Assembly (NCBI GenBank): GCA_042218715.1
Contig: JBDGQU010000132.1
Location: forward strand, 1 to 12,139
Length of the DNA stretch: 12,139 nt
Direction of reading: 5' to 3'
Origin: JAGXLP01 sp042218715
GTDB lineage: Bacteria; Bipolaricaulota; Bipolaricaulia; M55B111
In this document: positions 6,638-12,139 of the stretch, piece after piece
How the letters are laid out: every line of letters begins with the position of its first letter
Position numbering within the stretch: position 1 is the stretch's first letter
The notes under the pieces: generated by a model
Database searches by the model: none
Told to the model about the DNA's origin: nothing
What the model saw: only the letters and a program-made list of their open reading frames with translations
Position numbers and translations under genes: made by a program

Positions 6638-9037
6638 TTAAAAAAGGACCTTAACCGTTGTTGGTTCCCGGTTTTCCCTTGATAAGAGGACTACGTTTTC
6701 TAACCTCTCCTTCACTTCCTCAGAATGAGTTATGAGAAATATCTGCCCAAATAAATCATCCAAATTTCTCAACGCCTGGAGGATATTTTGTCGTCTTTGT
6801 TGATCCTGGCTCCCGAATATTTCGTCGAGCACTATGAAGTTGACGGGCCGACCGGACCGCCGAGCGACGAGCTCCGATATCGCAACCCGAAGACAAAGGT
6901 TAGCGAGATCAGTTTCTCCACCGGAAAACCTGTCGAGAGGGTAAGGGTTTCCATCCTCGTAAACGCTTACGAGGTAATTATCGTCGATAGTTAACTTTCT
7001 ATACCGCCCGTCCGTAGTACGTTCTAACAGGCTCGACGCACGTCGAGATAGGACAGGTCGTATCCTGTTCAATAGATCGAGTCTGAATTGATCGAAGTAA
7101 TTGGAGACCCTCTCCAGCAATAACTTGTCCTCCCGCAACTGGTTAAGCCTGTCTCGTTTATTTTCCTCGTTTTCGATATCCTCCTTAAGATGGTTAATTT
7201 CCGATTTTAGGCCTGCCAGGTTTTCTGTTTCCTCCGCGTATTTATCCTTTAATGAATCCTTTTCTTCTCTTAGTTCCTTCAAATCCTCTTTTAACTCGCT
7301 GAACTCTTCCCTGTCAAATTCTACGTCGTTCAATCTCCTCTTTACGTCCCGAAGTTCGGTTCCTGTATCCTCAAGTTTATCTTTTAAACTCCCGACTTTG
7401 GCTTCAACTTTGGAAATGCGTTTTGTTTCCGCGAGAAGGTTCCTGTAAGTCTGATAATCTTCCTCTAATTTATCCAGATCTTTCTTAACGTCCTCGTATT
7501 CTTTTTCGTCGTAGTCCACCTTACCTAAATCCTCAAGTTCAACCTTCAGTTCTTTCCGCTCCTCTTCGAGGTTCTTTATTCGTTTGCGCAGGTCTTCCGC
7601 TCTATCAGTTAAAGAAACCCTGGTTCTGTTCTTTTCCTCTAGCTCTTCAATAGACTTATCCAGTTTCTCTTTTCTCTCTTCTGTACTTTCAAGACGGTTT
7701 AAGATTTTTTTCTTTTCTTCTTTTATCTCTTTAATTTCCTTTTTTATATCTTTTATATCTTCTCGATAATGGTTTATTACTGTTTCGTAGTCGTCGTCCA
7801 GCGGCCTCTTACACACCGGACAATCTCCCTTTTCCCCCAGGTCTTCCACGTGTTTTTCTTTCTCTTTTAGTTCCTCCAGCTCTTCCTGACGTTTCTCTAA
7901 CGAACTTTCGAGCTCGGCTCGCCGGGTCTTTAATTCCGTTATAGCCTCGTCTTCATTTTTTCGTTTAGCTTTTTTCTTATCGAGCTCCCCGGGGACATCT
8001 TCGTACTCTTGTAGTTCTTCCTTTACCTCGTTAAGTTTTGACCTTTCACGGTTCAGGGTTTCTTCTTTGGATTCCAGGCTGGATTCGAGTTCTTTTTTAT
8101 CGCGATACCTGTCCTTCTTTTGCTCGAGAGAGTTTTTCCGTCGTTCTAATTCTTTGTACGTTTCTGCAACTCCTTCTAACTCCTCGGCCTTTTCCTTTTT
8201 AAGGTTAAGCTCTTTTAGTTCTTCTTTTCTCTCTTCAATATTCTCCCGATAATTACTTAGTCTGGTCCGCAAATTTTCCTCAATCTTTTCAAGTTCTGAG
8301 AGTTTATCTTTTTTGTCTTCAAGTTCCTGAAAATCGGCCTCTCGTCGGTCTATCTTCTCGTTTAACTCATTTAACTTATCTTCGAGAGAGGATACCCGGT
8401 TGATCGCTTCGGCTCTTAAATTTTTCTTGTTCTTCAACCGATCCTGCATTTCAGCTAAATCGTCCAGTTGACCCTCAAGCGCTTCTGCCCGCTGCCTTTT
8501 CTGGCGTGCATCCGCATCTATTTCCCTTCTGGCTGCCTTTATCCTGTCTATGTCAAGCAATTTGGCAAATAATTGTCGTCGCTCTTCCGGCCCCCCTGAG
8601 GAAAGATCCCTGACCTCGTTCTGTTTGGAAAAGACGCTTCGGAAAAATGAACTTTCCTTCATTCGGAGAAGCTCCTGTTCTACGTACCTCGTAACTCCCT
8701 GGAAACTCTCAGCCAGCGTCTCATTTGAATTCCGAATATAGGCTTTCGGGGACAGACTCGTTCCTGTCATACTCCGCTCCAGCTCGTAGTTATCTCCGTC
8801 CAGCCGGAACTTCATTTTCACTCGACAGGTAGAGGAGTCAGGCGCACTATCCAAACGAAGGTTGTCTCTATTCGTTCTCAGAGCAGAGCTTCCATAAAGA
8901 GCCCAGGACAACCCCTCCAGGATAGTCGACTTCCCGGACCCGTTAGGTCCGAGGATTCCAATCACTCCCTCCGGAAATTTAAAAACCTGTTCCTCGAAAC
9001 AACGAAAGTTCTCCAACTCCAGCTTGCGGATTATCAA
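6638..9037 (-). CDS. rad50: DNA double-strand-break repair ATPase Rad50
   Basis: A 799-residue SMC-like ATPase that partners Mre11 to tether and process DNA ends. The N-terminal lobe has ELENFRCFE, Walker A GPNGSGKST (30-38) and Q-loop Q139. Two long, heavily charged heptad-rich segments (about 165-400 and 415-640) form the coiled coil around the zinc hook C406-P-V-C409. The C-terminal lobe has the signature FSGGE (S705-G707), Walker B FIVLDEIFG with D738/E739, D-loop SQD (743-745) and H-loop H771. It is somewhat shorter than common archaeal Rad50 (about 850-900), the missing length being in the coils. It starts at TTG (9037), with GGAGGAT about seven bases upstream inside mre11, and overlaps the mre11 stop by four bases (TTGA). 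The start is well supported because the protein begins at the usual Rad50 N terminus. Together with mre11 it forms a two-gene operon. Confidence 0.97.
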   Translation of the reverse strand: MIIRKLELENFRCFEEQVFKFPEGVIGILGPNGSGKSTILEGLSWALYGSSALRTNRDNLRLDSAPDSSTCRVKMKFRLDGDNYELERSMTGTSLSPKAYIRNSNETLAESFQGVTRYVEQELLRMKESSFFRSVFSKQNEVRDLSSGGPEERRQLFAKLLDIDRIKAARREIDADARQKRQRAEALEGQLDDLAEMQDRLKNKKNLRAEAINRVSSLEDKLNELNEKIDRREADFQELEDKKDKLSELEKIEENLRTRLSNYRENIEERKEELKELNLKKEKAEELEGVAETYKELERRKNSLEQKKDRYRDKKELESSLESKEETLNRERSKLNEVKEELQEYEDVPGELDKKKAKRKNEDEAITELKTRRAELESSLEKRQEELEELKEKEKHVEDLGEKGDCPVCKRPLDDDYETVINHYREDIKDIKKEIKEIKEEKKKILNRLESTEERKEKLDKSIEELEEKNRTRVSLTDRAEDLRKRIKNLEEERKELKVELEDLGKVDYDEKEYEDVKKDLDKLEEDYQTYRNLLAETKRISKVEAKVGSLKDKLEDTGTELRDVKRRLNDVEFDREEFSELKEDLKELREEKDSLKDKYAEETENLAGLKSEINHLKEDIENEENKRDRLNQLREDKLLLERVSNYFDQFRLDLLNRIRPVLSRRASSLLERTTDGRYRKLTIDDNYLVSVYEDGNPYPLDRFSGGETDLANLCLRVAISELVARRSGRPVNFIVLDEIFGSQDQQRRQNILQALRNLDDLFGQIFLITHSEEVKERLENVVLLSRENREPTTVKVLF

Positions 9038-10212
9038 CTGTCATCCTCCTCGTCAAGAGCTAATGACAGGTATTTCTGACCGGTCTCAATGAGTCTATCG
9101 GAATCGAGCTCTTCGGATATTTCGGCTCTGTTTTCCATGAAGTCGGAAAACTCCGTCCTCAGGTCCGCAAACGCCAGAGAAGTTCCGGTTTCGCCAAACT
9201 CGTCCGTTGAGATTAGCTGGAAGTTCGTCTCGAACGACTTCTCCCTTAATCCTTCCAAACAGCTTTCTTCTAGCATAGAGATGGCGTTCTCGTCTACGCC
9301 TCTTATCTTAAGAGAAATCAGGCTTCCGGCTATTTCTCCATCAGCGGGCAACCGGTCTTCTATCTCCTGCTGAATTTCATTAACGGTAAGGTCTTCGCCG
9401 TTTATCGAGCCAAGATTAATAAAGTTTCTGGTTTCGAGAAGTTTCTCTTCGCACCTGATACCCTCTTCGTCAAAGTGGACGTGAAGAAAGCCTGGTTCGT
9501 AGTCCGATTCGTTGAATGAAAACCGCTCAGGTGCTCCGGGGTACATAGCTTTAGCCGGAGAGGATAGTTCGATTTCCATCCTTTTGTGATAGTGGCCCAG
9601 GGCGACGTAATCGAACCCAAGGTCATCGAGAATACCTTTATTCAGGTAATGTTCGTTAAATTCACCTGAAAAAACCTCGTCTTCCAGGGTACTAATCCCC
9701 GCGTGGATCACTAAGATGTTCCAACGGTAGGACTCTTCGGGCTCCAGAACCTCTATGCTCTCGGCAAGTTTATCCTCCGTCGGGGCATCAGATACCGCGT
9801 GAACCAGGGTCCGGCCTACGGGAATCTTCCTATAACCGGAACCATTTAACTCAAGGTCCGAGGTCACCGCCTCGATATTCGCCAACCGATCCAACGCCCG
9901 GGTTATTGTACCCGTCGTAGAGATCTTTGGTGTGTCGTGGTTACCTGCGATAAGTACGGTAGGAATACCGGCCTCGGATAGTCTCGCGAACTGCTCCGTA
10001 GCCAAATTCACGGCTCGGTTGGTCGGGCGGACTTTGTCGAACAGGTCCCCGGCGTGAATCACGAGGTCCGGATCAAGGGCCAGGATTTTGTCAATGACGC
10101 TCCGAAAGGCGTCGTAAACGTCTTGCTCCCTTTGATTGATGCCCGTATCAGAATCGACCCGGTGGAACTCCCTGTAACCGAGGTGCGTGTCGGAAAAGTG
10201 AATTAGCTCCAT
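9034..10212 (-). CDS. mre11: DNA double-strand-break repair nuclease Mre11
   Basis: A 392-residue Mn-dependent calcineurin-like phosphoesterase with 3'-5' exonuclease and endonuclease activity in the Mre11-Rad50 complex. Metal-site motifs are complete: D8/H10 in FSDTHLGY, D56 in HAGDLFD, N91/H92/D93 in IAGNHD, H170 in VIHAG, and H207/H209 in LGHYHK. The C-terminal part (about 230-392) matches the capping and Rad50-binding region by position and ends in an acidic tail (LDEEDDS). The length is normal for archaeal Mre11. The ATG at 10212 has GGGGAG about nine bases upstream, and a TATA-like box precedes it. It is first in the operon, with rad50 coupled by a 4-nt overlap. It lies opposite the AddAB-like operon, which is why the region reads as an end-resection island. 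Confidence 0.97.
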   Translation of the reverse strand: MELIHFSDTHLGYREFHRVDSDTGINQREQDVYDAFRSVIDKILALDPDLVIHAGDLFDKVRPTNRAVNLATEQFARLSEAGIPTVLIAGNHDTPKISTTGTITRALDRLANIEAVTSDLELNGSGYRKIPVGRTLVHAVSDAPTEDKLAESIEVLEPEESYRWNILVIHAGISTLEDEVFSGEFNEHYLNKGILDDLGFDYVALGHYHKRMEIELSSPAKAMYPGAPERFSFNESDYEPGFLHVHFDEEGIRCEEKLLETRNFINLGSINGEDLTVNEIQQEIEDRLPADGEIAGSLISLKIRGVDENAISMLEESCLEGLREKSFETNFQLISTDEFGETGTSLAFADLRTEFSDFMENRAEISEELDSDRLIETGQKYLSLALDEEDDS

Positions 10213-10242
10213 CTACGAGAACTCCCCGTTAGTCATTAGTTA

Positions 10243-10267
10243 AATTGAGTAGCTCGCGCTCTCAATT
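10243..10267. repeat. 10-bp bulged inverted repeat in the mre11 leader
   Basis: AATTGAG, a bulged T and AGC (10243-10253) pair with GCT and CTCAATT (10258-10267) around the loop TCGC. It sits just downstream of the mre11 TATA-like box on the minus strand, about where transcription would start, so it could be an operator or leader hairpin. It could also be a terminator hairpin for the upstream toroid gene, but only three T's follow it on that strand. Confidence 0.45.
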
Positions 10268-10280
10268 ATCTCTGGTTTCA

Positions 10281-10288
10281 AAGTATAA
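10281..10288 (-). promoter_or_regulatory. Candidate TATA box for the mre11-rad50 operon
   Basis: In minus orientation TTATACTT follows a pyrimidine/T-rich stretch and lies 69-76 bases upstream of the mre11 ATG. Initiation about 25 bases downstream would fall in the inverted repeat at 10243-10267. An imperfect 20-bp palindrome (10297-10316) lies just upstream of the box, which is a plausible place for a regulator. Confidence 0.4.
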
Positions 10289-10357
10289 GAGAAAAAGGTG
10301 AATTGATTAATTGACCGCTTTTTGTATAAGGCAATCCCTTTTCTGGTTCTTCAGACT

Positions 10358-11287
10358 TCAGGAAATTCTATCGAACCGATCGAGGGTGATAAGTGTTTTT
10401 AGGGTGAGAATTCCCGTCCACTCAAGCTCTGCTCTCTCCCATTCTGATTCAAATTGTCCCCACTCCCAGCCGGGCCTGATTGTTTCGTTTTCAACTATGC
10501 TATCTACGAGAAAATCTAGGTTCTTTTCCAGCATGGTCTCGGACAACCCAAATCGGGGAGCTTCAGGTCCCGGAACGAAATCAAGTGGCTGAGGTGCTTG
10601 AGAATTCCACTGATCAGGATCCCTACACACAAGCTGCTCCACGGCTTTAGTCAGTTGCTTTTCAACGTCCTTCGCTGCGCCCGAGGGAAGGTTCCTGTAG
10701 AGTTTTAAGTAGCAGTAAACTTCGTGTTCCGATTCGAATTTTTTCCTCTCGTTGATCTTACGAATAGCTGCGGTTACCAATTCTTCCGTATCAATAGCAT
10801 TTGAGAAACCTTTATATTTTAACCCGTAAGCAAGTATTTCCGCGGTTGGATTCCCCCAAAATTCGTCCACGGGAGTTCTGCCTTTTTTCTCGTTATAGTG
10901 CCACCAGGGCGCGTGGGGAAAGTTATTTATCTCCGGAGAAGCCGCGAACCAACGGTTGTGCTCCGGCTGAAAAGAGCTTTCCAGATAATTAATACCTGAC
11001 TCGATAAGATCTCGTCCAACTTCCGAATCCTTACCCAATCTTTCTATATGTTGAAAGGCCACCGTAGTTGAAATCGGCGAGGAAAAAGGTAATCTCAAAT
11101 CAGGTTCCAGACCGTGGCCGAACCCGCCGTCAGGATTTTGATAGTTCTTTAGTTCGAGTAAGGATTTGACTGAATCGTCATCGTTAAAAACGTGGTTGTA
11201 AGTATTTCTTTCCAGCGCTCTTGCGGAATGTAGTACGAACTCACTTGCCGCATCAAAAGATTCGGTAGTCAGCGTTTTTGTTCCCAT
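10358..11287 (-). CDS. Alpha/alpha-toroid (prenyltransferase/terpenoid-cyclase-like) protein of unknown function
   Basis: A 309-residue soluble protein without signal peptide or membrane segment. Residues 50-63 (QNPDGGFGHGLEPD) are the QxxDGGFG-type repeat of the squalene cyclase/prenyltransferase toroid fold. Further conserved-looking blocks are PISTTVAFQH (71-80), HAPWWHY (125-131), NPTAEI (146-151), PGWEWGQFESEW (272-283) and LEWTGI (288-293). The DxDD acid motif of squalene-hopene cyclases is absent, so cyclisation is not indicated. The same architecture occurs in uncharacterised bacterial proteins annotated only as prenyltransferase or hypothetical. The ATG at 11287 is preceded by AAGGAG six bases upstream. 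It lies 145 bp upstream of mre11 on the same strand, with a promoter-like box between them, so it is probably a separate transcript. The substrate is unknown. It may have come by transfer from bacteria, but no composition evidence was tested. Confidence 0.8.
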   Translation of the reverse strand: MGTKTLTTESFDAASEFVLHSARALERNTYNHVFNDDDSVKSLLELKNYQNPDGGFGHGLEPDLRLPFSSPISTTVAFQHIERLGKDSEVGRDLIESGINYLESSFQPEHNRWFAASPEINNFPHAPWWHYNEKKGRTPVDEFWGNPTAEILAYGLKYKGFSNAIDTEELVTAAIRKINERKKFESEHEVYCYLKLYRNLPSGAAKDVEKQLTKAVEQLVCRDPDQWNSQAPQPLDFVPGPEAPRFGLSETMLEKNLDFLVDSIVENETIRPGWEWGQFESEWERAELEWTGILTLKTLITLDRFDRIS

Positions 11288-11305
11288 AGAAAACTCCTTG
11301 TAAAC

Positions 11306-11317
11306 TCACTGCAGTGA
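11306..11317. promoter_or_regulatory. 12-bp perfect palindrome upstream of the toroid gene (candidate operator)
   Basis: TCACTGCAGTGA is fully self-complementary and ends 18 bases before the ATG at 11287, next to its ribosome site. Just upstream are two direct copies of GGTTAA (11325-11330 and 11335-11340) spaced exactly 10 bp, one helical turn. A dimeric regulator could bind here. Proof of function is lacking. Confidence 0.4.
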
Positions 11318-11365
11318 TGGCCTCGGTTAAGACCGGTTAAAAGAACAGAATTGAAACGGGCCGAA

Positions 11366-11375
11366 AGTATTTACA
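11366..11375 (-). promoter_or_regulatory. Candidate TATA box for the toroid gene
   Basis: In minus orientation TGTAAATACT within an AT-rich run lies about 80 bases before the ATG at 11287. Initiation about 25 bases downstream would fall near 11340, beside the GGTTAA repeats. Confidence 0.3.
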
Positions 11376-11398
11376 TAACACTCTAAAACCAATCATCC

Positions 11399-11418
11399 AA
11401 CAGCAACTCTAACAGCAA
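11399..11418. repeat. Direct repeat AACAGCAA x2
   Basis: AACAGCAA occurs at 11399-11406 and 11411-11418, a 12-bp period, in the middle of the divergent region between the toroid gene and the DPSL gene. An inverted pair AAAAGTT/AACTTTT (11454-11460 and 11484-11490) follows. These are the only structures I see in this AT-rich 292-bp region apart from the promoters and the palindrome. Confidence 0.4.
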
Positions 11419-11523
11419 TTTATGTGATAGTAACAAGGTAATTTTACTACATCAAAAGTTATTTATCCATTAGCCCGAATTCGAACTTTTAGTTAATAAG
11501 AATTTACTTGCAACTTGTAATCG

Positions 11524-11531
11524 TTATTATA
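11524..11531 (+). promoter_or_regulatory. Candidate TATA box for the DPSL gene
   Basis: TTATTATA lies about 50 bases before the ATG at 11580. Initiation about 25 bases downstream (near 11553) would give a leader of about 27 nt that contains the Shine-Dalgarno site. Confidence 0.45.
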
Positions 11532-11567
11532 GAATTATGACAAGTCGTTAGAAAAATAACTTAAAAA

Positions 11568-11575
11568 GAGGAGGT
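11568..11575 (+). promoter_or_regulatory. Strong Shine-Dalgarno site (GAGGAGGT) before the DPSL gene
   Basis: GAGGAGGT ends four bases before the ATG at 11580 and fixes the start. It is identical, through the ATG, to the site before the gene at 633, in keeping with high expression of a small protective protein. Confidence 0.8.
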
Positions 11576-11579
11576 AAAA

Positions 11580-12137
11580 ATGGCAAAAAGAAATGTAGAA
11601 TTGATAGAACAAAAGGGCATCGATATAGAAGATCTAACGGAAAAATTAATAGATGCCGCCGCCGCGGAGTTTACTACTTACTATTACTATACCAATCTCC
11701 GGGCCCACACCGTTGGACTTGAAGGAGAATCAATTAAGGAGATTGTTGAAGACGCCCGACTGGAAGATCGGAACCACTTCGAAGCTCTTACACCAAGAAT
11801 CTACGAACTGGGAGGAAGTATACCAAACGACGTCAGTGAGTTTTCCGATAGGGCTGCCTGCATGGATGCAAAATTACCCGATAACCCAACCACTGAAAAC
11901 ATACTGGAAGTTCTACTGGACGCTGAAAGGTGTGCTGTAGGAGTATATACGGATATCTGTAACTATACTCAAGGGAAGGACCCAAGGACTCACGAACTGT
12001 CAACCGCTATTCTCCACGAAGAGACTGAACACGAAGCCTGGTTCGAAGAACTTCTTACGGGGGAACCTTCCGGGCACTTTAGAAGAGGTGAACCCGGAGT
12101 AAGTCCTTACGTCTCAAAGTTCATTCAAAACAAGTAA
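11580..12137 (+). CDS. DPSL (Dps-like, thioferritin-type) ferritin-like protein
   Basis: A complete 185-residue four-helix ferritin-like protein. Family members form 12-subunit cages that oxidise and store iron while consuming peroxide, protecting DNA. Likely di-iron ligands in helix order are E30 (AAAAEFTTYYYY), E62/D63 and H66 (LEDRNHFE), E116 (DAERC), and E147/E148 with H151 (HEETEHE), so the site lies within the bundle as in bacterioferritin, unlike classical Dps. Cysteines at 94, 118 and 127 include the cysteine pair near the metal site that marks the DPSL/thioferritin group; which two form the pair is not decided here. The length is typical. The tail from 160 (GEPSGHFRRGEPG) is polar and flexible. 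It has its own promoter, divergent from the toroid gene. Oxidative-stress control is expected from the family, but no known operator was recognised. Confidence 0.92.
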   Translation: MAKRNVELIEQKGIDIEDLTEKLIDAAAAEFTTYYYYTNLRAHTVGLEGESIKEIVEDARLEDRNHFEALTPRIYELGGSIPNDVSEFSDRAACMDAKLPDNPTTENILEVLLDAERCAVGVYTDICNYTQGKDPRTHELSTAILHEETEHEAWFEELLTGEPSGHFRRGEPGVSPYVSKFIQNK

Positions 12138-12139
12138 TA

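Noticed and set aside
7101..8252. Several Ser/Phe/Leu-rich open frames on the plus strand (7101-7448, 7584-7769, 8067-8252)
   Set aside because: They are the reverse complement of the Glu/Lys-rich coiled coil of rad50; low-complexity shadows with no ribosome site.
10358..11287. Squalene-hopene cyclase or protein prenyltransferase as a firm call for the toroid protein
   Set aside because: The DxDD motif is missing, the length is about half that of squalene-hopene cyclase, and no partner prenyltransferase alpha subunit is present.
11653..11940. 95-codon frame inside the DPSL gene
   Set aside because: It lies in an alternative frame of a well-supported ferritin-like gene.
1..12139. CRISPR array, tRNA or rRNA genes
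   Set aside because: No regularly spaced repeats and no cloverleaf- or rRNA-like sequence were seen on reading either strand; intergenic regions are all shorter than 300 bases.

Overview
The window reads as chromosomal DNA of an archaeon, most likely a euryarchaeal, probably anaerobic and possibly halophilic lineage. The signs are an Mre11-Rad50 pair in archaeal form and order, a DPSL/thioferritin-type ferritin-like protein, a CooT-family nickel protein beside a small helical partner, a helicase-nuclease pair that resembles the one I know from haloarchaea, GGAGGT-type ribosome sites close behind AT-rich TATA-like boxes, and proteins rich in Asp and Glu. Base composition is moderate (by eye near 45% GC), lower than most haloarchaea. 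MSBL1/Persephonarchaea-like or Methanonatronarchaeia-like lineages would fit, but the sequence alone does not settle this.

Layout. Positions 1-111 hold a GC-rich hairpin and no convincing gene. A small 8-cysteine ferredoxin lies on the minus strand (112-342). It diverges, across a 290-bp promoter region, from a two-gene plus-strand operon: a histidine-containing helical protein (633-857) and a CooT-like protein (861-1061). After 130 bp comes a translationally coupled pair: an AddB-like protein (1192-3801) with a PD-(D/E)XK nuclease but no visible ATPase motif, and an AddA-like UvrD-family helicase-nuclease (3798-6587). Converging on it across only 50 bp is the minus-strand pair mre11 (9034-10212) and rad50 (6638-9037), also coupled by a 4-nt overlap, with rad50 starting at TTG. 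Upstream of mre11 on the same strand is an alpha/alpha-toroid (terpenoid-cyclase-like) protein of unknown role (10358-11287). A divergent 292-bp region separates it from the DPSL gene (11580-12137).

How it may work together. The central 9 kb is a DNA double-strand-break end-processing island. Mre11-Rad50 can open and tether ends, and the AddAB-like helicase with two nuclease domains can resect them. This differs from the usual archaeal pairing of Mre11-Rad50 with HerA-NurA, neither of which is in this window. The flanking DPSL protein would limit oxidative DNA damage by sequestering iron and consuming peroxide. The left edge looks like a separate metal and redox module (Fe-S ferredoxin, candidate nickel handling), typical of anaerobic metabolism. 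No CRISPR array, tRNA, rRNA or intact insertion sequence was found.
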